From the NCBI RefSeq assembly GCF_010671725.1, contig NZ_JAAHBU010000111.1:1-39885 (forward strand): a DNA stretch of 39,885 bases, in the 5' to 3' direction. This stretch comes from Pseudomonas brassicae. GTDB lineage: Bacteria > Pseudomonadota > Gammaproteobacteria > Pseudomonadales > Pseudomonadaceae. Below, in pieces: positions 1 through 6,995 of the stretch. Under the pieces are notes generated by a model, which searched no databases, was not told where the DNA came from, and saw nothing but the letters and a program-made list of their open reading frames with translations. Numbering within the stretch: the stretch's first letter is position 1; every line of letters begins with the position of its first letter. The translations under genes and the position numbers were made by a program.

Positions 1-99
1 GCCGCCCAGCCCGCCGCCAATGGCGGTCGTGCCATCACCGGCCATGGCAGTCAGGGGCAGCAGGATACCTAGAGCGAGGGTAGGCAAGGTGAAACGCAT
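1..99 (-). CDS. N-terminal part of a glycine-rich secreted protein (cut by window edge)
   Basis: The start codon reads on the minus strand from 99 and the frame is open to the window edge. The 33 visible residues form a typical signal peptide: MRF, a hydrophobic stretch, then a likely cleavage site after LTAMA. It is followed by a Gly-rich TTAIGGGLGG stretch resembling the start of a glycine-zipper domain. A GAGG ribosome site lies about 8 bases upstream of the ATG. The rest of the gene lies outside the window, so the function is unknown. A small periplasmic or outer-membrane glycine-zipper protein is the best guess. Confidence 0.6.
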   Translation of the reverse strand, partial: MRFTLPTLALGILLPLTAMAGDGTTAIGGGLGG

Positions 100-146
100 G
101 ATGTGAACCTCAGTAAAAGGGGACAGCCAGCAAGAGGGGTAGGTGT

Positions 147-347
147 TCAGCGATAGTCGCCGCGATAGCGATCATTGCGCCCGCGGTCATCGCGGTCATA
201 ACGATGGTCACGGTCGCGCGCATGGCGATGGTCACGGTCGTGGTCGCGCCAGCCGCCATCGTCACGGCCGTGATGGTGGTAACAGCCGGCAGTGGCCAGC
301 ATCAGCGCCACCAGGGCGCACTGTGATAGACGTGTCAGCACGTTCAT
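147..347 (-). CDS. Small lipoprotein with Arg/Asp/His-rich tail
   Basis: A 66-residue protein. It has a lipoprotein signal (hydrophobic ALVALMLATAGC, lipid-modified Cys about residue 22, Thr rather than Leu at -3) followed by a low-complexity tail made almost only of Arg, Asp, His, Gly and Tyr, with repeated RDHD/RDHR/RYDRD units. The reading frame stays open upstream, but the lipoprotein signal and an AAGGA just before the ATG at 347 fix this start. The tail is charge-rich and probably disordered. His and Asp could bind metal or cell-wall polymers, but that is a guess. It shares an upstream region with the divergent lipid gene at 578. I do not recognise a named family. Confidence 0.7.
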   Translation of the reverse strand: MNVLTRLSQCALVALMLATAGCYHHHGRDDGGWRDHDRDHRHARDRDHRYDRDDRGRNDRYRGDYR

Positions 348-473
348 GTCCTTGATCCGCAAGGTGGTTTTTCTATGGCGCAAGTATGACCGCGGCTTTT
401 TGGTTTGGTTTCCGTGTGGGCGCTCTAAAAACACGTCATGCGGGCAGCAGACGATTACGCTCGGCGTGCTGCG

Positions 474-503
474 TTGTACAAAATCAGCGCTAAACTTGTA
501 CAA
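474..503. promoter_or_regulatory. Pair of TTGTACAA boxes (putative LitR/CarH-type MerR operator)
   Basis: Two identical TTGTACAA octamers at 474-481 and 496-503, start-to-start distance 22 bases (two 11-base steps), lie between the divergent genes starting at 347 and 578. The same box recurs three times in front of the oppositely directed lipid operon (6655-6712). From memory, class II LitR regulators of P. putida bind TGTACA-N12-TGTACA-like sites, and CarH-type operators use 11-base repeats. Assignment to this family is inference. Confidence 0.5.
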
Positions 504-577
504 GGAAATATTCAAGTAAAGGTATTGCTGAGGCATAGCTGACGTACCGACCAGGGTTGCGGCCCGAGGAGCATGGC

Positions 578-1111
578 ATGCGCCCATTGGCGTTCGCGTT
601 AGGCAGGCTGCTGTTGCTGGTGGGCGCATTGACGTGCGGGCAGGCCGTGGCCGCCTGGCAGGAGGCCTTGCCCGGCGCACGCCTGGTGGGCAGTGGCGAG
701 CTGAAAGTCTGGGGCTTGAGCATCTATGGTGCGCGCCTGTGGAGTGCGGCTGCCCGCTTTGACGACCAGCAGCCGTTTGCCCTGGAGATCACCTACCACC
801 GTGCGGTCAGCCGTGATCGCCTGGTCAGCATCAGCCTCGACGAGATCCAGCGCTTGTCTGCCGGCAGCGTGACGGCGGCGCAGCTCAGCCAGTGGCAGGC
901 GCAGATGCAGCGGGCGTTTGTCGACGTACAGGCAGGCGCGCGCATCACCGGTGTCTACCTGCCCGGCCAGGGCTGCCGCTTCTATGTGGGTGAACGGCTG
1001 CAGCACGCGGTGCGCGACGAGGCCTTCGCCCGGGCGTTTTTTGCCATCTGGCTGGACCCGCGCAGCCGCAACCCTGAACTGCGTCAGCAATTGCTCGGAG
1101 GTGCCTCATGA
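578..1111 (+). CDS. Chalcone isomerase-like family protein, exported
   Basis: A 177-residue protein of the chalcone-isomerase-like family found in bacterial lipid/photo-stress clusters. Residues 1-26 are a signal peptide ending near QAVAA. The mature part begins WQEALPGARLVGSGELKVWG, typical of the family start, and includes LSIYGARLW and the late GCRFYVG segment. The start at 578 is chosen over a TTG seven codons upstream because GAGGAG lies six bases before this ATG. Its stop overlaps the next gene by 4 bases (ATGA), so the two are co-translated. Plant relatives with this fold bind fatty acids, and bacterial members are not known to isomerise chalcones. A lipid-binding role is therefore inferred from the cluster. 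Confidence 0.8.
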   Translation: MRPLAFALGRLLLLVGALTCGQAVAAWQEALPGARLVGSGELKVWGLSIYGARLWSAAARFDDQQPFALEITYHRAVSRDRLVSISLDEIQRLSAGSVTAAQLSQWQAQMQRAFVDVQAGARITGVYLPGQGCRFYVGERLQHAVRDEAFARAFFAIWLDPRSRNPELRQQLLGGAS

Positions 1112-1630
1112 AGCGGTGGTGCGTGCTGGTGTGCCTGTTGCTGGCCGGTTGCGGCAATGTTGATGTCGAGACCTACCGCGGCCAGTCGCCGGTATTCGAC
1201 CTGCGGCAGTATTTCAATGGTCGGGTCGACGGTTGGGGCATCGTGCAGAAGCGCTCGGGTGAAGTGATCAAGCGTTTCCATGTGGTGATAGACGGGCGCA
1301 GCGATGGCGACAATGTGGTACTGGACGAGCACTTTACCTACAGCGACGGCACCCGTCAGGCGCGCACCTGGACCATTCGTCCGCAGGGCCCCGGGCGCTG
1401 GCGGGGTAACGCCGGGGATGTGGTGGAGGAGGCCAGTGGGCAAAATGCGGGCTTCGCACTGCGCTGGCAGTATGTGCTGAGTGTGCCGGTCGACGGCAAG
1501 ACCTGGGACATTCGCTTCGACGATTGGATGTACCTGCTGGACGAGAATACCCTGCAACCGCTCCTACATGACCAAGTTCGGTGTCGAGGTTGGCCAGGTC
1601 ACGCTGTTTTTCCGCAAGCAGGTGCCGTGA
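1108..1630 (+). pseudogene. DUF3833 lipoprotein, frameshifted near its C-terminus as read
   Basis: Starts MKRWCVLVCLLLAGC, a classic lipoprotein signal with Cys 15, then a DUF3833 domain (QYFNGRVDGWGIVQKRSG; DDWMYLLDENTL). Around 1553-1556 the frame breaks. After DENTL the expected family ending (NRSYMTKFGVEVGQVTLFF) continues in another frame to a stop at 1630. Two missing bases (or one extra) restore a protein of about 174 residues. Without correction the frame runs to 1644 with an unrelated tail. The function of DUF3833 is unknown; it travels with CFA-family methyltransferase and DUF1365 genes in Proteobacteria. Its 3' end overlaps the convergent DUF2878 gene by 32 bases. Confidence 0.75.
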
Positions 1631-2123
1631 GCCGCCCCACCTGATGCAGCAAAGGTAGCAACAGCGCCCACACGCCAGCCAGTAGCATCAGGCTGGGCCA
1701 GGTGCCCAGTGGCAATCCCACGCCGGCCAGTTGCACGCCGCCCCAGTACGACAGTGGCCCGCCAAGCGCGCCGCTGAGGCTGGCCAGCCACCAAGGACGG
1801 GCGCTCCAGGCCAGGCTATGGTGCAAGGTGCTGGCAAACAGCGGCCACAGCAGCGCCAGCCAACCGGGCAGCAGGTGGCGCTGCCCGGCGAAGACGAATA
1901 CGCCGAAGTTCAGCAGCAGGCTGTCGACTGCCCAGCCGCACAGGCTCACCGCCAGGATCAGGCGAACCTCGCCCGGCCTGGCCAGCCATGCCAGGTGCGT
2001 CAACAGGCACGCGGCAGCCAGCCACAGCAGCCAGGGGTGATGTGCGCCCAGCACGCAGGCGAACCAACCCACCTGGAACAGCAGCGCATTGCCCAGCAGG
2101 TGTGCTGCGCGTGTGCGTCGCAC
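1599..2123 (-). CDS. DUF2878 family membrane protein
   Basis: A 174-residue, strongly hydrophobic protein with about five membrane segments (NALLFQVGWFACVLGAHHPW near the start; LLLNFGVFVFAG; LPGWLALLWPLFASTLHHSL; a final LMLLAGVWALLLPLL). These match DUF2878 as I know it. The start is a GTG at 2123, two bases after the stop of the upstream methyltransferase gene; the longer upstream frame has no membrane-protein character. It is the last gene of the minus-strand lipid operon. Its function is unknown. A role in moving or anchoring the modified lipid in the inner membrane is only inference from position. Confidence 0.72.
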   Translation of the reverse strand: MRRTRAAHLLGNALLFQVGWFACVLGAHHPWLLWLAAACLLTHLAWLARPGEVRLILAVSLCGWAVDSLLLNFGVFVFAGQRHLLPGWLALLWPLFASTLHHSLAWSARPWWLASLSGALGGPLSYWGGVQLAGVGLPLGTWPSLMLLAGVWALLLPLLHQVGRLTAPACGKTA

Positions 2124-2125
2124 AG

Positions 2126-3397
2126 TCAGCCCAGCTGGCCCAGCAGTGGCGCAGGCCGTGCCTCCGGCTTGGCCAGCAGCAACTGCGCGGTACCGATGGC
2201 GCGCTCCATGAAGCCGCCCTCGCAGTAACACAGGTAGAACTCCCACAACCGGTAGAAGCTGTCGTCATAACCCAGTGTGTGCAGCGTCTGGCGTGCCCGT
2301 TGCAAATGCTGGTGCCAGCAGCGCAGGGTGCGCGCGTAGTGCAGCCCGAAGTCTTCCATATGGTGCAGGTTGAGGTCGGTGTCGCGCCCCAGTACCTGCA
2401 TCAGCACGCTGACCGAGGGCAGGGCGCCCCCGGGGAAGATATAACGCTGTATGAAATCCACCGAGCGGCGTGCCTGCGCGTAGCGTTGCTCGCGAATGGT
2501 GATGCTCTGCAGCAGCATCAGCCCATCGGGCTTGAGCAGCCGTGCGCATTGCTTGAAGTAGGTGCTGAGGTAGCGGTGGCCAACTGCCTCGATCATTTCG
2601 ATGGAGACCAGTTTGTCGAACTGCCCCTGCAGGTCGCGATAGTCCTCCAGCAGCAGGGTGATGCGATCCTGCAGGCCCTCGGACTCGATGCGCTGGCGTG
2701 CATAGGCGTATTGCTCGGCCGAAACCGTGGTGGTGGTCACGCGACAGCCGTAATGACGCGCTGCATAGATGGCCAGCCCACCCCAGCCGGTGCCGATCTC
2801 AAGCAGATGGTCGGTGCTGCTCAGGTCGAGCTTCTGGCAAATGCGCTGCAGCTTGTACTGTTGCGCCTGTTCCAGGCTGTCCTCGGGCGTGCGGAACATG
2901 GCGGCCGAATACATCATGCTCGGGTCCAGCAACTGTTCGAACAACGCATTGCCCAGATCATAGTGAGCGGCGATGTTGCGCCGTGACCCCTGTCGGGTGT
3001 TGCGGTTGAGCCAGTGCACCGCGCGCAGCAATGGGCGACCCAGGCGCGCCAGGCCGCCCTCCAGGTCATCCAGCACGTCCAGGTTGCTGACCAGTACGCG
3101 CACCACGGCGGTGAGGTCTGGGCTGGTCCAGTAGCCCTGGATGTAGGCCTCGCCTGCGCCGATGGAGCCGTTGCTGGCGATCATCCCCCACGCAGCGGCG
3201 TCGACGATCTGGACCTGCCCTTGCAGGGTGGCACCGGCGCTGCCGAAGTGATGCACGCAGGTTGGCTCGATGACCACCAGGGCACCATGGCGCAAGCGTT
3301 CGAGCTGCCCCAGCACGGCGCGCTTGAGTAACGCCAGGCCAATGCCATTACCGGCCGTTGTACAGCGTTTGGCCGGGATTGCCTCAGGGCTTTTCAT
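2126..3397 (-). CDS. CFA-synthase-family SAM methyltransferase (divergent active site)
   Basis: 423 residues with the Mycolic_acid_cyclopropane_synthase fold: N-terminal lipid-binding part, NIAAHYDLGNALFEQLLDP near 141-159, SAM-binding LEIGTGWGG at 199-207, IEMIEAVGH at 266-274 and FIQRYIFPGGALPS near 315-328. Enzymes of this family transfer a methylene or methyl group from SAM to the double bond of phospholipid acyl chains at the inner membrane. Compared from memory with E. coli Cfa, Glu (E270) is kept. The Cys of the YSCAYW motif is Ala 165 here, and the His of LLHTIGS is Gln 297. Both positions contact the bicarbonate ion. The enzyme may therefore make a methylated rather than a cyclopropane product. 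It overlaps the upstream DUF1365 gene by 14 bases; AAAGGAA precedes the ATG. Confidence 0.85.
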   Translation of the reverse strand: MKSPEAIPAKRCTTAGNGIGLALLKRAVLGQLERLRHGALVVIEPTCVHHFGSAGATLQGQVQIVDAAAWGMIASNGSIGAGEAYIQGYWTSPDLTAVVRVLVSNLDVLDDLEGGLARLGRPLLRAVHWLNRNTRQGSRRNIAAHYDLGNALFEQLLDPSMMYSAAMFRTPEDSLEQAQQYKLQRICQKLDLSSTDHLLEIGTGWGGLAIYAARHYGCRVTTTTVSAEQYAYARQRIESEGLQDRITLLLEDYRDLQGQFDKLVSIEMIEAVGHRYLSTYFKQCARLLKPDGLMLLQSITIREQRYAQARRSVDFIQRYIFPGGALPSVSVLMQVLGRDTDLNLHHMEDFGLHYARTLRCWHQHLQRARQTLHTLGYDDSFYRLWEFYLCYCEGGFMERAIGTAQLLLAKPEARPAPLLGQLG

Positions 3398-4199
3398 GCG
3401 GGGGTTCCTTTACGGTCGGTCGTCCGGTGAGCGGTTTGGCCAGGCGCCAGGCGCCGTCGGCAGGGAAGTGATTGAACACGCGGTGACGCTTGAGCAGCAG
3501 GATCAGGGCCTGCCAATAAATTGCCAGCAGGGTCTTGCCGGTCATCCAGGGGAAGCTCAGCAGGTGCCGGTAGAGGGCGTGGCGGGTCAGTTCGATGCGA
3601 TTCAGTTGCAGCGTGGCGCTGAACACGCGCTGGTCGGCTTGCCAGTCCTCCATGCGTACCCGCAGGCGGGCGGCGGGCGCGTTGAAGTGCAGGTGGTATT
3701 CCAGGTCGGCGGGCAGGAACGGCGAGACGTGAAACGCCTTGGCCACGCTGAAGTGCCAGGGCTCGGCGGCAGCTGCGGGCAGTACGTAGTGGTAGCGTTG
3801 GTGCCAGGGTGTATTGGTCACTTCACACAGGATCGCGGCCAGCCGGCCATCGTGCTCGAAGCAGTAGAAAAAGCTCACCGGATTGAACGCCAGGCCCCAG
3901 CTGCGTGGCTGGGTCAACACGCATACCCGGCCCGTTGGACGATGGCCCAGGGCCTGCTCGATGTGGTCGCCCACGGCCTGCTTGAGCGGAGTGCCGTCGC
4001 CGGTGAGCGATGGCAGGTAATCGCGCTCGCGAAAGGCGAAGGGCTGGTAACGTCCACTGCCGGCCAGCCTGGAAAGTGCCGAGAGTTGTGCCTGCTCGTC
4101 CAGGTCCAGATACAGCAGGCCCATGCGGTAGGCAAACCCGTGCCCGCCTTTGGCATGCCGGCGATGACTGACCCAGCCCTGGTAGAGTGCGCTGTTCAC
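3384..4199 (-). CDS. DUF1365 family protein
   Basis: 271 residues. Family hallmarks are clear: VSHRRHAKGGHGFAY near the start, FNPVSFFYCF near 106-115, EVTNTPWHQRYHYVLP and KAFHVSPF. DUF1365 proteins nearly always sit between a flavin oxidoreductase and a CFA-family methyltransferase, as here, but no biochemical activity is firmly assigned to them. The start is taken as GTG at 4199. It gives the family-typical N-terminus (MNSALYQGWVSHRR) and overlaps the stop of the upstream FAD gene by 3 bases (GTGA). The frame is open further upstream, but that part overlaps the FAD gene and lacks family similarity. Confidence 0.85.
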   Translation of the reverse strand: MNSALYQGWVSHRRHAKGGHGFAYRMGLLYLDLDEQAQLSALSRLAGSGRYQPFAFRERDYLPSLTGDGTPLKQAVGDHIEQALGHRPTGRVCVLTQPRSWGLAFNPVSFFYCFEHDGRLAAILCEVTNTPWHQRYHYVLPAAAAEPWHFSVAKAFHVSPFLPADLEYHLHFNAPAARLRVRMEDWQADQRVFSATLQLNRIELTRHALYRHLLSFPWMTGKTLLAIYWQALILLLKRHRVFNHFPADGAWRLAKPLTGRPTVKEPPHEKP

Positions 4200-5443
4200 A
4201 GGTGCTCCCCGAACGCCGATGCGACGCGCAATGCGCTGACCACACCGTCCTCGTGAAAACCATTGCCCCAGTACGCACCGCAATAGTAGGTGTGCTGCGC
4301 GCCGCACAGTTCTGCCTGGCGCGCCTGGGCGCGCACGCCGTCAAGGCTGAACTGCGGGTGGGCGTAGGTGTAGCGCCCCAGGATTCGGCTTGGGTCGATC
4401 GCGTCGGTCTGGTTGAGGCTGACACAAAAGGTCTGCGGTGCGTCGATGCCCTGCAAAATGTTCATGTTGTAGGTCACCGCCGCCGGTTGCGTGCTGTGCC
4501 CGCCCAGGCGGTAGTTCCAGCTGGCCCAGGCCAGCGGCCGGTGCGGCAGCAGGCGGGTGTCGGTGTGCAGTACCACGTCGTTGTCGGCGTACTGCAATGC
4601 CCCCAGGATCTCCCGCTCGGCGTCGCTGGGGTCGTGCAGGGTGAGCAGCGCCTGGTCGCTGTGGCAGGCGAACACCACCTTGTCATAGCGCTCCATGCCG
4701 GCGCGGCTGAACACCGTGACGCCGTGGGCGTCACGGCTGACGCCCAGTACCGGGCAATTGAGGCGAATGGCTTGTGCAAACGGGGCGCACAGTGGCGCCA
4801 CATAGCTTCTCGACCCACCCCGGACCACGCGCCACTGCGGCCGGTGGTTGACTGACAGCAGGCCGTGGTGTTTGAAGAAGCGCACGAAGAACTGCAGCGG
4901 GAACCTCAGCATCTGCGCCAGCGGCATCGACCAGATGGCCGCACCCATCGGCACGATGTAGTGATCGATGAAGCGCTGGCCGTAGCGATTGCTGTGCAAA
5001 TAGTCGCCCAGGGTCAGTACATCGCTGACCCGTTGTTGTTCAAGGTCACGCAGCGACTGGCGGTTGAAGCGCAGGATGTCGTAGAGCATGCCCCAGAACG
5101 GCGGTGACAGCAGGTTGCGCCGCTGTGCAAACAGGCTGTTGAGGGTATTGCCGTTGTACTCGTGGGCGGTTGCCGGGTCGTGCACCGAAAAGCTCATTTC
5201 GGTCGGGTCCGAGGCCACGCCCAGGTGCTCGAGCAGGCGGATGAACTGCGGGTAGGTCCAATCGTTGAACACGATGAAACCGGTGTCGACGGCATAATGC
5301 TGCTCGCCCAGTTGCACGTCGACGGTGTGGGTATGGCCGCCGAGGCGGTCGCTGGCTTCGTACAGCGTGATGCTGTGCTGGCGTTGCAGCAAGTGGGCGC
5401 AGGTGAGCCCGGAAATACCGCTGCCGATGATCGCGATTTTCAT
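4196..5443 (-). CDS. FAD-dependent amine-oxidase-like oxidoreductase
   Basis: 415 residues. The N-terminus has the dinucleotide-binding motif IAIIGSGISGL (residues 3-13), followed by the Glu that binds ribose (LYEASDRLGGHTHTVD), typical of NAD(P)-binding Rossmann/amine oxidase flavoproteins. The C-terminal FAD contact YYCGAYWGNGFHEDGVVSALR is present. Members next to DUF1365 and CFA-family genes are thought to oxidise or desaturate the modified acyl chain, although the substrate here is unproven. The gene overlaps the SDR gene upstream by 4 bases (ATGA) and DUF1365 downstream by 4. All five or six proteins of the unit are thus probably made from one transcript starting near 6650. Confidence 0.87.
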   Translation of the reverse strand: MKIAIIGSGISGLTCAHLLQRQHSITLYEASDRLGGHTHTVDVQLGEQHYAVDTGFIVFNDWTYPQFIRLLEHLGVASDPTEMSFSVHDPATAHEYNGNTLNSLFAQRRNLLSPPFWGMLYDILRFNRQSLRDLEQQRVSDVLTLGDYLHSNRYGQRFIDHYIVPMGAAIWSMPLAQMLRFPLQFFVRFFKHHGLLSVNHRPQWRVVRGGSRSYVAPLCAPFAQAIRLNCPVLGVSRDAHGVTVFSRAGMERYDKVVFACHSDQALLTLHDPSDAEREILGALQYADNDVVLHTDTRLLPHRPLAWASWNYRLGGHSTQPAAVTYNMNILQGIDAPQTFCVSLNQTDAIDPSRILGRYTYAHPQFSLDGVRAQARQAELCGAQHTYYCGAYWGNGFHEDGVVSALRVASAFGEHL

Positions 5444-6204
5444 GGGGTGGGTTCCTCGCGCGGTGGGCGTGACATGCGCTTGCCCAAGGCCAGTTGCAGG
5501 CGTAGTGGCAGCCAGGCGACCAGGCGCAGGCTGCTGATGAACAGGCGCGGGAAGGCAATTTCAAAGGGCTGCCGATCCAGGCGCTCGGCGATATGGCGCG
5601 CGGCTTTTTCGGCCGGCCAGCACATCGGCATGGCGAAGTCATTGCGCCGAGTCAGCGGGGTGTCGACAAAACCCGGGCTTACCAGCGTGACGGCGATGCC
5701 GTCGCGGGCCAGGTCGATGCGCAGCGATTCGAACAGGTAGCGCACGGCCGCTTTCGACGCGCCATAGGCGCCTGCGCGCGGCAGCGGCAGGAAGGTCACG
5801 GCACTGGCCACCGCCACCAGATGCGGGCGCACGCCGCGGCGCAGCAGCGGCAGCGCCGCTTCCACACAATGGCTGGCGCTGAACAGGTTGGACGCCATCA
5901 CGCGCTCGACCATGGCGGCTTCGAATGCCTGGCTGTCCAGGTACTCGCAATTGCCGGCATTGAGGATCACCTGATCCAGCGCGCCCCAGGCCTGGCCGAT
6001 ATGCTCGCCCATGGCACGCACTTGCGCGGCGTCGCGCAAATCGCCGGCCAGCACCAGCACCTGGCCGGCGTGGCGTTGCGACAATGCCAGCAGGGCCTGG
6101 GTGTTGCGCGCACTCACCGCAAGGCGATGCCCCTGGGCCAGCAGTATCTCGGCCAGAGCCGCCCCGATCCCGCTGCTTGCGCCGGTCAGCCAGATACGCT
6201 TCAT
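5440..6204 (-). CDS. Short-chain dehydrogenase/reductase
   Basis: 254 residues of the classical SDR family: nucleotide-binding TGASSGIG at 7-14, NAG motif (LNAGNCEYLD), Ser in VAVASAVTF and the catalytic YGASKAA (YxxxK). It probably uses NAD(P)H to interconvert an alcohol and a ketone; the substrate is unknown. The start at 6204 is fixed by the TGASSGIG position and by the 4-base overlap (ATGA) with the upstream NTF2-like gene. The upstream open frame is not part of the protein. In similar clusters of other Proteobacteria, an SDR sits between the NTF2-like gene and the FAD gene exactly as here. Confidence 0.87.
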   Translation of the reverse strand: MKRIWLTGASSGIGAALAEILLAQGHRLAVSARNTQALLALSQRHAGQVLVLAGDLRDAAQVRAMGEHIGQAWGALDQVILNAGNCEYLDSQAFEAAMVERVMASNLFSASHCVEAALPLLRRGVRPHLVAVASAVTFLPLPRAGAYGASKAAVRYLFESLRIDLARDGIAVTLVSPGFVDTPLTRRNDFAMPMCWPAEKAARHIAERLDRQPFEIAFPRLFISSLRLVAWLPLRLQLALGKRMSRPPREEPTP

Positions 6205-6622
6205 GCCAGCCTGCGCTTGAGCCAGCGGATCACGCTGCCCATCAGCGGCACGTGCTCGTACAACAGTGCGCCGGCGTCGAAGTAGTCGTGATGCAGGTAG
6301 ACCTTGTCGCGCCACATCAGGCACGAACAGCCACGTACCTCGATGGTCTGCCCCCCGTTCAGGCGCGGGTGGCGATAGTGCAGGGTCCAGCGCAGGTAAC
6401 CGAGCCCGTCGTTGACCTGGTCGTAGCCATGGAACTCGAAGTGCACGGCCTGGACGTTGGCGTACAGCTGGTCAAAATAGGTGCGCAGTGCGCGCAGGCC
6501 TTGCACCTGATGCAGCGGGTCGCGGAACTGGATATCGTCGCTGTACAGCTCGCCAAGCGCTCAAGATTGCCTGCGTCTAGCTCGCTGAAGCGCTGTGCAA
6601 AGCGTTTGAGATAGTCGGACAT
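6201..6622 (-). pseudogene. NTF2/SnoaL-like small protein, frameshifted as read
   Basis: The N-terminus reads MSDYLKRFAQRFSELDAGNLERL from 6622. The frame then fails near 6553 and resumes as ELYSDDIQFRDPLHQVQGLRAL, continuing to the stop at 6201. One missing C on the plus strand (G on the coding strand: TTGGCGAG from TTGGGCGAG) restores 140 residues of NTF2-like/SnoaL fold, with FRDP near residue 30 and the late LHHDYFDAGALLYEHVPL. This is the first gene of the minus-strand lipid operon. NTF2-like proteins in this position may bind or shuttle a small hydrophobic substrate, but no catalytic residues can be claimed. The deletion is probably a sequencing error, because both halves are well conserved. 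Confidence 0.75.
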
Positions 6623-6633
6623 GACCTGCACCC

Positions 6634-6650
6634 ATGACCGTATCGGTCAT
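6634..6650. promoter_or_regulatory. Perfect 7-3-7 dyad before the lipid operon start codon
   Basis: ATGACCG-TAT-CGGTCAT is a perfect inverted repeat with a 3-base centre. It lies 11 bases upstream of the start codon at 6622 and between that codon and the TTGTACA boxes. It could be a second operator, or an RNA hairpin near the ribosome site. No regulator family is assigned. Confidence 0.45.
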
Positions 6651-6654
6651 TTAG

Positions 6655-6712
6655 TTGTACATATTGTGATGTTTGTACAAGATATTTGCAGGTTAGAGGG
6701 AAATTTGTACAA
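6655..6712. promoter_or_regulatory. Three TTGTACA boxes upstream of the lipid operon
   Basis: TGTACA occurs at 6656-6661, 6674-6679 and 6706-6711. The first two are separated by exactly 12 bases, matching the TGTACA-N12-TGTACA spacing I recall for class II LitR of P. putida; the second and third lie in full TTGTACAA octamers. On the minus strand they lie 30-90 bases before the start codon at 6622, where an operator or activator site would be. No MerR/LitR gene is in the window. Confidence 0.6.
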
Positions 6713-6827
6713 GTCAATGCGTAGCAGCAGATTTCGTGTGCGTCGACGAGGAAATTCAAGGCAGCAGCAATCGCCTGGTGCGGCTCAGGGTGCAGCGGGG
6801 GAGGGGTGGGCATTGCAAGGGGGGGTA

Positions 6828-6912
6828 TGGTGCCTCGAACCGGAGTCGAACCGGTACACCTTTCGGCGGCGCATTTTAAGTGCGATGTGTCTACCAATTT
6901 CACCATCGAGGC
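6828..6912 (-). tRNA. tRNA-Leu (anticodon UAA)
   Basis: On the minus strand the 5' end GCCTCGATGGTG at 6912 pairs with the acceptor strand that ends in CACCA at 6828, so CCA is encoded. The arm ACTTAAAAT gives anticodon UAA. A long class II variable arm (GCCGAAAGGT region) and the T-loop GGTTCGACTCC are present. The total of 85 bases is right for a bacterial leucine tRNA. A good promoter precedes it (6930-6958). Confidence 0.95.
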
Positions 6913-6929
6913 GGTGCAGCAGACTGCGA

Positions 6930-6958
6930 ATTAGACATGAAAAGACAGCACAAATCAA
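6930..6958 (-). promoter_or_regulatory. Sigma-70 promoter of tRNA-Leu
   Basis: On the minus strand TTGATT (6958-6953) and TCTAAT (6935-6930) are spaced by exactly 17 bases and end 17 bases before the first tRNA base. This is the expected place for a -35/-10 pair with initiation a few bases upstream of the mature 5' end. Confidence 0.65.
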
Positions 6959-6995
6959 CAGCTTAAGCCTCTGCCTGGACGCTGCTGCAGGCTGT

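Noticed and set aside
6577-6906. ORF starting MVKLVDTSHLKCAAERC across the tRNA
   Set aside because: This is the well-known false protein read from a tRNA-Leu gene; the tRNA explains the sequence.
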